Virus record (IMG/VR): IMGVR_UViG_3300033064_002717
Span: 1 to 25,521 of that record
Origin: a virus
DNA length: 25,521 nucleotides
Reading direction: 5' to 3' (one strand)
Shown here: piece after piece, positions 14,408 to 22,485 of the stretch
Position numbering within the stretch: position 1 is the first letter of the stretch
How the letters are laid out: every line of letters starts with the position of its first letter
The notes under the pieces: generated by a model
The model's database searches: none
The model's input: the letters and a program-made list of their open reading frames with translations, nothing else
Told to the model about the DNA's origin: nothing
Position numbers and translations under genes: made by a program

Positions 14408-15712
14408 ATGGGTATCAAGAATAAATATCAAGACAGCATAGTCTTACACCATAATTATAAAATGGGCAGCGTTTTGGACCAGTCTGGCAATGGCAATGAC
14501 GGCGGAGTTAACGGTACTCCATATTTCTCAACCGGTATTCATGGAAAATGTCTCACGTTTGACGGAGCAACGGATTATCTTAAGGTTCCTTACAACATTA
14601 GTTTGTACTGCGCAGAGACAATGACTGTCAGTTTTTGGGCGCGTTCGCGAAAGACAAATTACACTAGCAACGCATTTATTGTTTCAATGTGGGACGATGG
14701 CGGAACGAATGAGATGTGGGCAATTGCGATACCGGCCATAAGTGACAAATTTTACTACGAAACGAGAAGCGGTGGAGGTGGTGGCTACACTTCAGTTGAC
14801 ACTGGCCTTGCCGTTGATCTTGATTGGCATCACTTTTGTTTTACCGCAGACAACACAGCTACAGAGTGGACATTATACATAGACGGAATTTTCGAGGATG
14901 ACGCTGGTTTTCTGCAAGCATATGGCAATAGAAATTCTTTCCTTACAATTGGCGCACTCGACGGAAACAGTTTTTTTGAAGGAGACATTAGTGAGGTTTT
15001 GATCATCAACGCTCTACTGACACCTGCCGAGGTTTCTGAGCTTTACGCTGAAGGCTTAGTAGAGGTTGGACACAACTCAAACACGATCAATTCATTTCGC
15101 AAGACGGATCAGTCGAACAACGACACGCTCATCACAGTAGACCAGGGAATATCTGAAACGCTTGTGAACGTCACGACTGGATTACTTAGTGACTCTGGAT
15201 GGACTGTTGATAGCGGAACGTGGTCTATTGATGGTGGAAGCGATCGCTACATAGAGTGCGAAGCTGCTGGTATTCTTAGCCGTTACACAAAGCAAGCATA
15301 TGGTACATGGCAGTTTGATTTCTACAAGACATCAACCGGAGCTCTAAACATTACGATGATCGCATCTGAGATCGGAAATTCTGGTGTTACTTCCCAGGAT
15401 TGTTATTTGCTGATGATTACGGCTGCTGAGAATGTTCAGCTATGGCGTATAGACAATGCGATTGCAAGCACACAAATATATTCCAGCTCAACTGGTGTGT
15501 TTACTGCAAACGCATGGCATACGTTTAAAATAACGCGATCAGCGGCTGGTGTTTTTACAATCTACATTGATGATGTTACTCTTGACGCAGACTTGTTCGG
15601 GACGAATCCAACAACGGCAGACAATACACATACGACCAGTAGTTATTTCAATATTGATAACGATGACGGCGAACTCGTAAAAAATTTCAAGTACACGCCG
15701 GAGGGTTTTTAA
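14408..15712 (+). CDS. LamG-like protein with second beta-sandwich domain
   Basis: A 434-residue protein with GAGGAGAAGG upstream. Residues 10-215 form a clear LamG domain: DQSGNGNDGGVNGTPYFS, LTFDGATDYLKVP, MTVSFWAR, WTLYIDGIF and LTPAEVSELYAEGL. Residues 255-434 look like another concanavalin-like domain, with GTWSIDGGSDRYIECEA and WHTFKITRSAAGVFTIYIDD. It is a relative of the neighbouring tandem LamG protein. It overlaps the next gene in TAATG. A host- or particle-surface sugar-binding role is inferred. Confidence 0.75.
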   Translation: MGIKNKYQDSIVLHHNYKMGSVLDQSGNGNDGGVNGTPYFSTGIHGKCLTFDGATDYLKVPYNISLYCAETMTVSFWARSRKTNYTSNAFIVSMWDDGGTNEMWAIAIPAISDKFYYETRSGGGGGYTSVDTGLAVDLDWHHFCFTADNTATEWTLYIDGIFEDDAGFLQAYGNRNSFLTIGALDGNSFFEGDISEVLIINALLTPAEVSELYAEGLVEVGHNSNTINSFRKTDQSNNDTLITVDQGISETLVNVTTGLLSDSGWTVDSGTWSIDGGSDRYIECEAAGILSRYTKQAYGTWQFDFYKTSTGALNITMIASEIGNSGVTSQDCYLLMITAAENVQLWRIDNAIASTQIYSSSTGVFTANAWHTFKITRSAAGVFTIYIDDVTLDADLFGTNPTTADNTHTTSSYFNIDNDDGELVKNFKYTPEGF

Positions 15713-15954
15713 TGGATCAAGATAAAGTTTTGTTGGAGATAGTTGAGAAGATCGGCGCTGTTACGGCGACTGTGAAAAACATGGAATCGATGTTGGACAG
15801 AAGCCTTGATTCGTCGAAGGTGCAGCATGAAAAGATGTGGGACAAGATCGATGCGCACTCGAAGTGGATCAATCGAATGAAGGGTGTTATAATTGCAGTT
15901 GGTGCTATTTTTGGTGCTGTAATTTATTGGATTAAACACAAGTTTGGAGCGTAG
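15712..15954 (+). CDS. Coiled-coil protein with C-terminal membrane anchor (holin-like?)
   Basis: An 80-residue protein with a start overlapping the upstream stop codon (TAATG). Residues 1-55 are helical and heptad-like (VLLEIVEKIGAVTATVKNME). Residues 58-74 (GVIIAVGAIFGAVIYWI) form one membrane segment, followed by KHKFGA. This layout resembles haemolysin XhlA-type proteins, which help phage holins. No lysis enzyme is visible nearby, so a virion-attachment or membrane role is also possible. The topology is clear; the function is a guess. Confidence 0.6.
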   Translation: MDQDKVLLEIVEKIGAVTATVKNMESMLDRSLDSSKVQHEKMWDKIDAHSKWINRMKGVIIAVGAIFGAVIYWIKHKFGA

Positions 15955-15956
15955 CT

Positions 15957-16937
15957 ATGAGAAGATCTTCAGATACGAGACTCGTTGGAATTGAATCGAT
16001 GCTTACGGAGCTTTCATCTGGTGTGTTTACCGTTGCTTCAGTTGGGCAGACTATTCTTAATATCGGCTCTGCTGTCACTGCCGGGAAGAACCTTGAATTT
16101 CCAATCACTGGAAGAGACTGGTCGTTCATAGATGATTCAGGTGCGTCTACTATTATCGGTGAGCAGTTTGGTGTGACGACTGGTGTCGCATGGGGAAGTC
16201 CTCGACCGTTCTTCATTTATGCGTGCATGGAGGATTCGGATGCGGACGTGAGTGTTGCGATTTCTCCGAACTCTTGCGCGACAGTTGTTCCTGCAACAGC
16301 GAACATTGGATGGAACAGCAATCCGATGGCGACGCCATCTGATAATGGGTTCTTCTTCTTGGACGATACAGATCCTTCAACTCTTTACGATGGTAATCCG
16401 TGCGTGAAGATCGGTGCGTTGAACATGGTTATGAGCGCTGCGGACGATCATACGGTGCAAGCATTGGCGACGGTTCCTAGTGGAATTGGTCAGGACAAGC
16501 TGGACGCTCATCACGCGGCTGTTTGGACGTTTCCATTAAACCAAAATGGTGCAGAAGCAGGAAAACATTTCACCTCCACAGACGGGGCAACGGCACTTGA
16601 ATTTACAGGGACAAACACTTGTTACTTCATGGTTCATCCAGATGGTAGATCAACAACTACACATGTCCACGAAACCCAATCAACGAACGGTGCTGATGGC
16701 ACTGCAGTTCGTTGGATGTTGCCGTATGCAATAAATGCTACAATGAATACATATGGAGCGGGTGAGGGGAAAATTGCAGATACTTTTTCAGTATTCATTC
16801 CACTTGCAGAGGTTGGGGTTTCATATGTAACCCTTGCGGCAGTAAACCAGGCATATAACAGCGGAGCAATGTCAGACAACCAATTTACGCATACAAATGA
16901 TTATGCTAATTTTACGATCACATTCAAGGCATTTTGA
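15957..16937 (+). CDS. Fibre- or adhesin-like protein, paralogue of the second tail fibre
   Basis: A 326-residue protein with GGAG 7 bases upstream. After a short helical start (about 1-30), residues 70-326 form a beta-rich domain homologous to the C-terminal half of the fibre protein at 20589-22010. The two share VAW(G/A)(S/N)P, TFPLNQNG..AGKHF against EFPVSQNG..TGKHF, and a closing beta segment (FTITFKAF against IIVSVTYKV). From about 16530 the DNA becomes AT-richer and drops CG-ending codons. It probably binds a receptor or decorates the particle. It lies between two membrane-protein genes. Confidence 0.6.
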   Translation: MRRSSDTRLVGIESMLTELSSGVFTVASVGQTILNIGSAVTAGKNLEFPITGRDWSFIDDSGASTIIGEQFGVTTGVAWGSPRPFFIYACMEDSDADVSVAISPNSCATVVPATANIGWNSNPMATPSDNGFFFLDDTDPSTLYDGNPCVKIGALNMVMSAADDHTVQALATVPSGIGQDKLDAHHAAVWTFPLNQNGAEAGKHFTSTDGATALEFTGTNTCYFMVHPDGRSTTTHVHETQSTNGADGTAVRWMLPYAINATMNTYGAGEGKIADTFSVFIPLAEVGVSYVTLAAVNQAYNSGAMSDNQFTHTNDYANFTITFKAF

Positions 16938-17296
16938 TGACGACTTACTTAGAAAAGCTATTGAGGTGGTTATACCCCGGAGGCAATTGGGGTTTGGAGG
17001 GTTCCGATGATCCTTCCCAAGTTAGAGAGTGGGGCCGACTTTGGGTTCATGTGTTTCTTGGTTGTACTTGTGGTTTGCCTTGTGTTGCACTTACTCACGT
17101 CTTCGGGTGGTGGGGACTGACGTCGTTGCTCTTGCCGTTGTTCTTGCCGTTGTATCGTGAACTGGTAGTTGACCGTCATCCGTTGAAAGACCTGTGGATA
17201 GACACACCGAAGGGGATCGACTGTCGTTCTGATATTTTATCTTGCTGGCTCGGATCTGTTGTGGCCTTGCCGTTCGTGGGGATAGCGTTATGGTAG
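16937..17296 (+). CDS. Three-helix membrane protein
   Basis: A 119-residue protein starting at the ATG that overlaps the preceding stop in TGATG, with AAGG at 16926-16929. Three membrane segments are likely: LWVHVFLGCTCGLPCVALTH (about 37-56), FGWWGLTSLLLPLFLPLY (about 57-74) and DILSCWLGSVVALPFVGIAL (about 98-118). Between them lies a charged stretch, RELVVDRHPLKDLWIDTPKG. It has no recognisable enzyme motif. A holin or other envelope role is possible; lysis genes are often placed inside structural operons. It overlaps the next gene by 7 bases. Confidence 0.6.
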   Translation: MTTYLEKLLRWLYPGGNWGLEGSDDPSQVREWGRLWVHVFLGCTCGLPCVALTHVFGWWGLTSLLLPLFLPLYRELVVDRHPLKDLWIDTPKGIDCRSDILSCWLGSVVALPFVGIALW

Positions 17297-18309
17297 CGAT
17301 TAGAGTAAAGACATTCGTTGACATGCAGAACGCGGTGCTTCGCAGGAACCGGCAGCCGATCACGACTTCCACGAACGCGAACGCTCAGGTCATCGAAGAG
17401 GTGAAGGGATTCTTGAATCTTCGGTACCAGCTCGTTTGCGCAGAGGAGAAGTGGCGTTGGAGGCGCAAGCAGCGGTCGTTGACGATCGTATCGAAGTACA
17501 CCACTGGAGATGTTGACGTAACGAACGGCTCGAGGTTGGTGACGTTCAACGCAGCTGCGATAACCTCTCAGTTTCTCAACCGTAGGTTCAGGGTTGCTGG
17601 AGAGAACACGTTCTACGACATCGTCGCTGTTGACGTTGTTGCGCAGACGGCCATGTTATCGACTCTTTACGTTGGTGCTGATGCTGCAGCGACAGGGTAC
17701 GTCATCTTCAAGGACAAGTACGGTCTCTGGCCGGACGTTGAGGAGCTCGACGACACGATGAACCTCGAGCGTCCGTACGGACAACCGAGAGCTGTTGGCC
17801 CGAGGAAGATTCAGCAACTCATCAACATGAACCCGAGCCGTGAGGGTAAGGTGCGAGCGTACTCGATCGATGGATCGACTGGGTTCGACAACGTCACCAT
17901 GGGCGAGTTCTTGATGGGCTATGACTTCATTGGCGGCAACACACTTCAGACGAAGAACCTCGTGGTGTATCCTCCGATCGCAGATGAGGATCACATCATC
18001 CCAGTGACGTACATCCAGAGAGCAGACCCACTTGACGCTGATGATGACGAGCCTCTCATGGCGATCGAGGACAGGCAGTTGCTTGTCTTTGGAGCTCTTG
18101 CAGATCTTTTCGAAACTCAGACGAACGATCAAGCGTTCACCATTTGGCAGACGATGTACGACAACCATATCAATAAGATGAAGGCTGACTTCCAAGACAC
18201 GGACGACATGGCACGCCTTGTTGTCGAGGATAATTACCATCGAAACGGGGAGATTTTGCATCCTGCGTTCGGTGATCTTGGGCAAATATTCGACGATGTC
18301 GACTTTTAA
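17290..18309 (+). CDS. Head-tail adaptor-like (neck) protein
   Basis: A 339-residue protein. The ATG at 17290 has GGGGA upstream and overlaps the previous stop; an earlier in-frame TTG at 17242 lacks a site. The start is helical (DMQNAVLRRNRQ, VIEEVKGFLNLRYQLV, EKWRWRRKQRSLTI). A small beta insertion follows (YTTGDVDVTNGSRLVTFN to TAMLSTLYVGADAAATGYVI), then a helical C-terminal half (LLVFGALADLFETQTNDQAF). That layout resembles adaptor proteins joining portal and tail in short-tailed phages. It directly precedes a nozzle-like gene, which supports the call. No sequence motif is diagnostic. Confidence 0.5.
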   Translation: MVAIRVKTFVDMQNAVLRRNRQPITTSTNANAQVIEEVKGFLNLRYQLVCAEEKWRWRRKQRSLTIVSKYTTGDVDVTNGSRLVTFNAAAITSQFLNRRFRVAGENTFYDIVAVDVVAQTAMLSTLYVGADAAATGYVIFKDKYGLWPDVEELDDTMNLERPYGQPRAVGPRKIQQLINMNPSREGKVRAYSIDGSTGFDNVTMGEFLMGYDFIGGNTLQTKNLVVYPPIADEDHIIPVTYIQRADPLDADDDEPLMAIEDRQLLVFGALADLFETQTNDQAFTIWQTMYDNHINKMKADFQDTDDMARLVVEDNYHRNGEILHPAFGDLGQIFDDVDF

Positions 18310-18312
18310 ATT

Positions 18313-19911
18313 ATGGCTAAAAGAACTTCAAAACTTAAAATCTTTCCAGCCGATGGCGGGTTACAATCCGCGATCAATCCTGCACTTATAAACCACCAGA
18401 ACCTCGTACAGTGTGACAACGTTGTCTTTACGAACGACGCCACCAGGAAGAACAGACCTGGGTTACGGAACTTCGAGCAGTCTGGGATTACCGAGACGGA
18501 GTCGTTCCGGTACTTGTTTGACTTCTGGCGTCAGTCTGCAGCTGGAGCTCAGGCTCATAGCGTCATTGCAGTCGTCAACGGTAAGGCGTTCGAGGATGGT
18601 GGAGGAGATGGTATCTTCACGGACGTAACCGGAGGTGTTTCTTTAAACGCATCAGACGTCATGACCTCGGATGTTTTCGCCAGCCTTTTGCTCGTTGCTC
18701 GCACAACTGGAGCTCCTGTCAGGAAAGCAAACGCTGGAAACTTTGAATTGCTTGGAGGAACACCCCCCGAAGGATCCCTTGTTCGCGTACACAGGAATTT
18801 TGCATGGCTTGCAGGCGTTCCCAACCTCCCTCACCGCCTGTATAGAAGTGCAGTGAACGATCCTGAAACGTGGACAGGGGCAGGCACGGAATCGATCGAT
18901 ATCGACGCTGGCGATGGAGATCCTGAAGGTATTACTGCGATCTTTCCATCGTTCTACGGAGACCTCTTCGTCGCCAAGCGTCGGTCGATCTATCGTCTCA
19001 GCGTTGCATCACTTGCTCCTCTAACGTTCAGCGTTGATCAGGTTGTGCGCGGTGTTGGGTGCGTGTCGCACAATTCGGTTATTGCTCTTCAGAACGACAT
19101 CATCTTCGTTTCTGAGCGAGGCGTTCATTCGCTTGCGAAGACACAGAAGCTCGGAGACGTCGAGACGGGGTTTTTATCCGAACCAATCCACGATATTTTC
19201 ACTGACGACTTTGATTATTCGAGGGCGAGTCAGGTACAGTCGGTGTATAGTCCAGAGCTCAACTCGTATCTTATGAGTTTCCCGTCGAGAGCTTCGGCTG
19301 ATAATGATACTGTGATCGGATACAATATCGTGACTGGACAGTGGTACAGGTGGCCTGATTTTTCTTCGAGTGCAATGGCTCAGTTCGTCGATTCCGATAG
19401 TAAAACGAAGATCATGGTTGGTCAATCGGATGGAAGTCTTGGTCTTCTCGACGAGGGAAGAAACGTTGATTATTCAACGACGGCGATTAATTCGATATTT
19501 AAGACTGGCATTTTGTACCCGTTCATTGATGAGAATGGAAGACCAGATCCTTCAAAAACCGTTGCATTTAAACGACTTGTTGTCATTTACAGACCGCAAC
19601 AGACATCTACGTTCACCGTTAAGGCGAGCATCAGCGGTGGAGTCGGAAGTACATTGAGCGAGACGTTGACGTTCGACCAGAGTGGCGGAAGCGGAACTCC
19701 TCTCGGAGAGTTCATCGTTGGAAGGAGCACGCTTGGCACGTCTGGGCAGGTGAGGATTGATTCTCAGCCACTTAACGGCGCTGGGCGCGGTATTCAATTG
19801 ACCTTTTCAAGGGCTCCTACATCTGGTAATATCACCAGAGGGATGGAAATACTTGGATATATTGTAGAATTCATCGATGCGGGGGACAGTGATCTTCCGA
19901 CGGTGCAGTAG
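18313..19911 (+). CDS. Tail nozzle / stabilisation-like protein
   Basis: A 532-residue, mainly beta protein. It begins with KLKIFPADGGLQSAINPALI, then QNLVQCDNVVFTNDATRKNRPG. The first line describes the feature 'what is listed, then normalised', typical of tail proteins that open with a 'GG...N' segment. Further on are propeller-like repeats with GCVSHNSVIALQNDIIFVSE and a RGVHSL continuation, which strongly recalls nozzle or stabilisation proteins of podoviruses (T7 gp12 and P22 gp10 types). It ends in a beta-sandwich at about 400-525. The start codon lies 3 bases past the previous stop with no clear ribosome binding site, suggesting translational coupling. Confidence 0.6.
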   Translation: MAKRTSKLKIFPADGGLQSAINPALINHQNLVQCDNVVFTNDATRKNRPGLRNFEQSGITETESFRYLFDFWRQSAAGAQAHSVIAVVNGKAFEDGGGDGIFTDVTGGVSLNASDVMTSDVFASLLLVARTTGAPVRKANAGNFELLGGTPPEGSLVRVHRNFAWLAGVPNLPHRLYRSAVNDPETWTGAGTESIDIDAGDGDPEGITAIFPSFYGDLFVAKRRSIYRLSVASLAPLTFSVDQVVRGVGCVSHNSVIALQNDIIFVSERGVHSLAKTQKLGDVETGFLSEPIHDIFTDDFDYSRASQVQSVYSPELNSYLMSFPSRASADNDTVIGYNIVTGQWYRWPDFSSSAMAQFVDSDSKTKIMVGQSDGSLGLLDEGRNVDYSTTAINSIFKTGILYPFIDENGRPDPSKTVAFKRLVVIYRPQQTSTFTVKASISGGVGSTLSETLTFDQSGGSGTPLGEFIVGRSTLGTSGQVRIDSQPLNGAGRGIQLTFSRAPTSGNITRGMEILGYIVEFIDAGDSDLPTVQ

Positions 19912-19920
19912 GAGGACACA

Positions 19921-20571
19921 GTGGCGAACACGGCATTGAGCGTAACGAAAACATGGGGCGACGGGGAGTTCTGGACTGAGGCGATTCAGGATGGCGTGGT
20001 TACGGAGCTCGAGGCTGACTCTACTCAGAAGACGAATAACCTCGACCAGATGATCGCTGATCTTTTCCCAGGCACGTACACTCTCGACGGCGATGGTGCA
20101 GCGAATCTTGTGAACGCTCTATTCAACAAACAGACCGCAGCTGACACGTACGCCACGGACATCGCTCTTGGCGTAGCAGCCGACGCTGGGTTCGTTGACG
20201 TTGACGCAGTAAACGCAGCTCTTGTGTTTACTCCTGAGCTTGCTGGAGAGTACAAGCTCACGTTCCAGTTCAGCGAGTTTGTTCAATCTACCGTTGGAAC
20301 TGCGATCGACGTTGAGACGTACTTCCAGTTGACTGATGGAACTGTTGACTCGAATCCTGTTGAGACAGGCATCAAGATGGCGCTGATGGCAGCTGATCAA
20401 ACGCATCTGATACAGCAAGTGACCGTTGGTCATATCTTCACATTAGCTGCGGGAGCTCCTGTCACGATCTCGCTTCAGAAGTACGTGATTACAGCAACGA
20501 ACGTTGGTGTTCACACACTTCGAGGTTCGGCTGATATTTACGAACTCTACATGACAGCGGAGAAATTGTAG
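19921..20571 (+). CDS. Short tail fibre-like protein
   Basis: A 216-residue protein with a GTG start, preceded by AGGAGG at about 19911-19916. Residues 39-62 (NNLDQMIADLFPGTYTLDGD then GAAN) match the same residues of the next protein at 13 of 24 positions, so both probably dock to the same tail component. The rest (about 105-216) is a compact beta domain: AGEYKLTFQFSEF, HLIQQVTVGHIFTLAAG, ADIYELYMTAEKL. It is the size of a TNF- or C1q-like jelly-roll knob, a frequent fibre tip. The family is inferred, not proved. Confidence 0.6.
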   Translation: MANTALSVTKTWGDGEFWTEAIQDGVVTELEADSTQKTNNLDQMIADLFPGTYTLDGDGAANLVNALFNKQTAADTYATDIALGVAADAGFVDVDAVNAALVFTPELAGEYKLTFQFSEFVQSTVGTAIDVETYFQLTDGTVDSNPVETGIKMALMAADQTHLIQQVTVGHIFTLAAGAPVTISLQKYVITATNVGVHTLRGSADIYELYMTAEKL

Positions 20572-20588
20572 ATTAGAAAGAGGTAATT

Positions 20589-22010
20589 ATGGCTGCTTCA
20601 ACATTAAATCTTCCAGGGATGCCAGCGGACGAAGAGATTCTTTTCAACGCAGATCTTACAGCGTGGGAAGTAACTCTTGAAACTTGGGGACGTACCGTTG
20701 TAAATAACTTTAACCAGATCGCAATTGATTGCTTCGGCGCTGATTACACACTTGATAACGATGGTAATGCGAACAGAACAACGCCGATCGTTGATTCGTT
20801 TGCAGCGCTAGATGAGAACGAAACAGTAACTGGCGATTGGACGTTTACTGGAACTATTCTTGGAGGAATCACATTTGCAGGACTTGCAACGTTCAACCTC
20901 AATATACGCCTTCTTAGCACAGGCGGAACTGGCTACGTCACAGTAGCATATGCGAACAGTAACAACGATCGCACAGCGACATGGCAGGATGTTGGCGAGG
21001 ACTTCACTCCAGCGACTATGACGTTGAAGCATATGCCTGCAGGCACAACGATGAACCTTGCGATCGACCTTACTGCTAACGTGCTTTCCGTTGTCGACGG
21101 AGAAGGCGGAGCTCTTTCAGCAACGAACCTAGGATGGGCTGTCATTCCAAGTGCAACTGCAGGATTAAATACTGTCGTGACGATAGATGAACCTAAGACC
21201 GTAGAAGACGATGGTCATGGGACAACGACGTTAAACATGGGGTTGCTTGGAACTACAGCAAGCGTTGCATGGGCCAATCCAATGCCTCTGTATAAGTATC
21301 TTTATGAAGATCCGAATAATCCTGGAGAAGGATTGGTTTTTCTGTGTAGGATTCCAAACCTAGCGACAACCCCTGCGAACGCAAATAACATTGGAATAAA
21401 GGGTGATGATCCAACGACGTCAGATCAAGGGAATATTTTCATTCTTGAATCAGGCCTTACTAAGGCTGATCATGTTTCGTTGCCGTGCATATGTATTGGT
21501 GCTGTTCATGTTACTCGTGGCGCTGACGCGACTGACGATTGGACATTTGAAGCTCTTTTAGATTCAGATGGAATTGGAGGTGATCGTCTAGTTAAAACGT
21601 GTGCAACTATTTACGAGTTTCCAGTAAGTCAAAACGGTAATGATACTGGGAAACATTTCGATGTTAGCGGCGGCGTTGCTGGAACACTTGCATTTGGTTC
21701 TTACGAGGCACAATACACAATTTCAATGGATGGTCAGATTGTTTATATGTTGGATCAATTTAATTGTACTGCAAATGGAAACCAGACTGCAGTTGTTGAA
21801 TGTTATCCTCCTTTATTTATAACAGCAACTACAGAATCAACTGCAAATACAGCACTTGCAGATGTTGGTGGTATTTATGCGTATTGTGCTTACTACACAT
21901 CGGCTACTGATTTTTTTCAATTCAGAGATTTGACCACGAGAAATCAGATAAAAGATGATGAATTTGCAGTAACTGATTCAATTATTGTATCAGTTACCTA
22001 TAAAGTTTAG
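20589..22010 (+). CDS. Tail fibre protein with shared N-terminal module
   Basis: A 473-residue protein with AGAGG upstream. Residues 39-62 (NNFNQIAIDCFGADYTLDND then GNAN) carry the docking module seen in the preceding gene. ENETVTGDWTFTG (about 76-88) is a typical fibre shaft motif. The middle is beta-rich, and residues 215-473 are homologous to the product of 15957-16937. From about 21600 the DNA becomes AT-rich, a sign that the receptor-binding end was exchanged. It probably recognises the host surface. Confidence 0.7.
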   Translation: MAASTLNLPGMPADEEILFNADLTAWEVTLETWGRTVVNNFNQIAIDCFGADYTLDNDGNANRTTPIVDSFAALDENETVTGDWTFTGTILGGITFAGLATFNLNIRLLSTGGTGYVTVAYANSNNDRTATWQDVGEDFTPATMTLKHMPAGTTMNLAIDLTANVLSVVDGEGGALSATNLGWAVIPSATAGLNTVVTIDEPKTVEDDGHGTTTLNMGLLGTTASVAWANPMPLYKYLYEDPNNPGEGLVFLCRIPNLATTPANANNIGIKGDDPTTSDQGNIFILESGLTKADHVSLPCICIGAVHVTRGADATDDWTFEALLDSDGIGGDRLVKTCATIYEFPVSQNGNDTGKHFDVSGGVAGTLAFGSYEAQYTISMDGQIVYMLDQFNCTANGNQTAVVECYPPLFITATTESTANTALADVGGIYAYCAYYTSATDFFQFRDLTTRNQIKDDEFAVTDSIIVSVTYKV

Positions 22011-22018
22011 GGAGCAAC

Positions 22019-22483
22019 GTGGCCTACAACCTAGAAAAACACAAAGAGTTCCTCTCGCTTGCATCGAACGGCAACGAAGATGCGTACCAGTTCTTATGCA
22101 CGATGGCGAGGACGTTCAGGTTGTGGGACGATTGTTATGACCAAGACAGGGATATCGACAAGGAAGCGGCTGACGAGGTCTTCTGCGATCTCAATTTTAC
22201 GTTGTCTCGGAACGAGTTTTATCGAAAGAACCAGGACGCGTTGTCCGCGTTCATATTCGTTGCTTGGAATGCGTGGAAGGATTCGAATGCGTGGAAGGGA
22301 AGCGAGAGCAAGTTGAAGGGCACGTGTGCGTGGTTTATCAGAGACACGTGCAACGAGATCGTTCCGCTTGTGGCGTTCCTCACTGGTGGAAGAGCTAAGG
22401 CAAGAGCCTTCGCTCTTCCCTACCGAGAGTTTCTCTTGAACAGACTTGCCGAGCAGGGCATGGACGGATTCGTAAAGGAGTAA
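22019..22483 (+). CDS. All-helical phage protein with Asp-rich motif
   Basis: A 154-residue protein starting with GTG, with TAGGGAG overlapping the upstream stop codon. It is predicted all-helical. Residues 36-45 read WDDCYDQDRD, and later parts read FVAWNAWKDS and AFLTGGRAKARAFALPYREF. From memory this matches a common family of uncharacterised phage proteins with a 'DDx(I/Y)DxD' motif, usually found near tail or ejection genes. The Asp cluster looks like a metal site, but the protein is too short for a prenyl synthase. Function unknown. Confidence 0.65.
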   Translation: MAYNLEKHKEFLSLASNGNEDAYQFLCTMARTFRLWDDCYDQDRDIDKEAADEVFCDLNFTLSRNEFYRKNQDALSAFIFVAWNAWKDSNAWKGSESKLKGTCAWFIRDTCNEIVPLVAFLTGGRAKARAFALPYREFLLNRLAEQGMDGFVKE

Positions 22484-22485
22484 TT

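Noticed and set aside
22120-22160. Isoprenyl diphosphate synthase call from the DDxxD-like motif
   Set aside because: The protein has only 154 residues and one Asp-rich cluster; the second motif and the usual length are missing.
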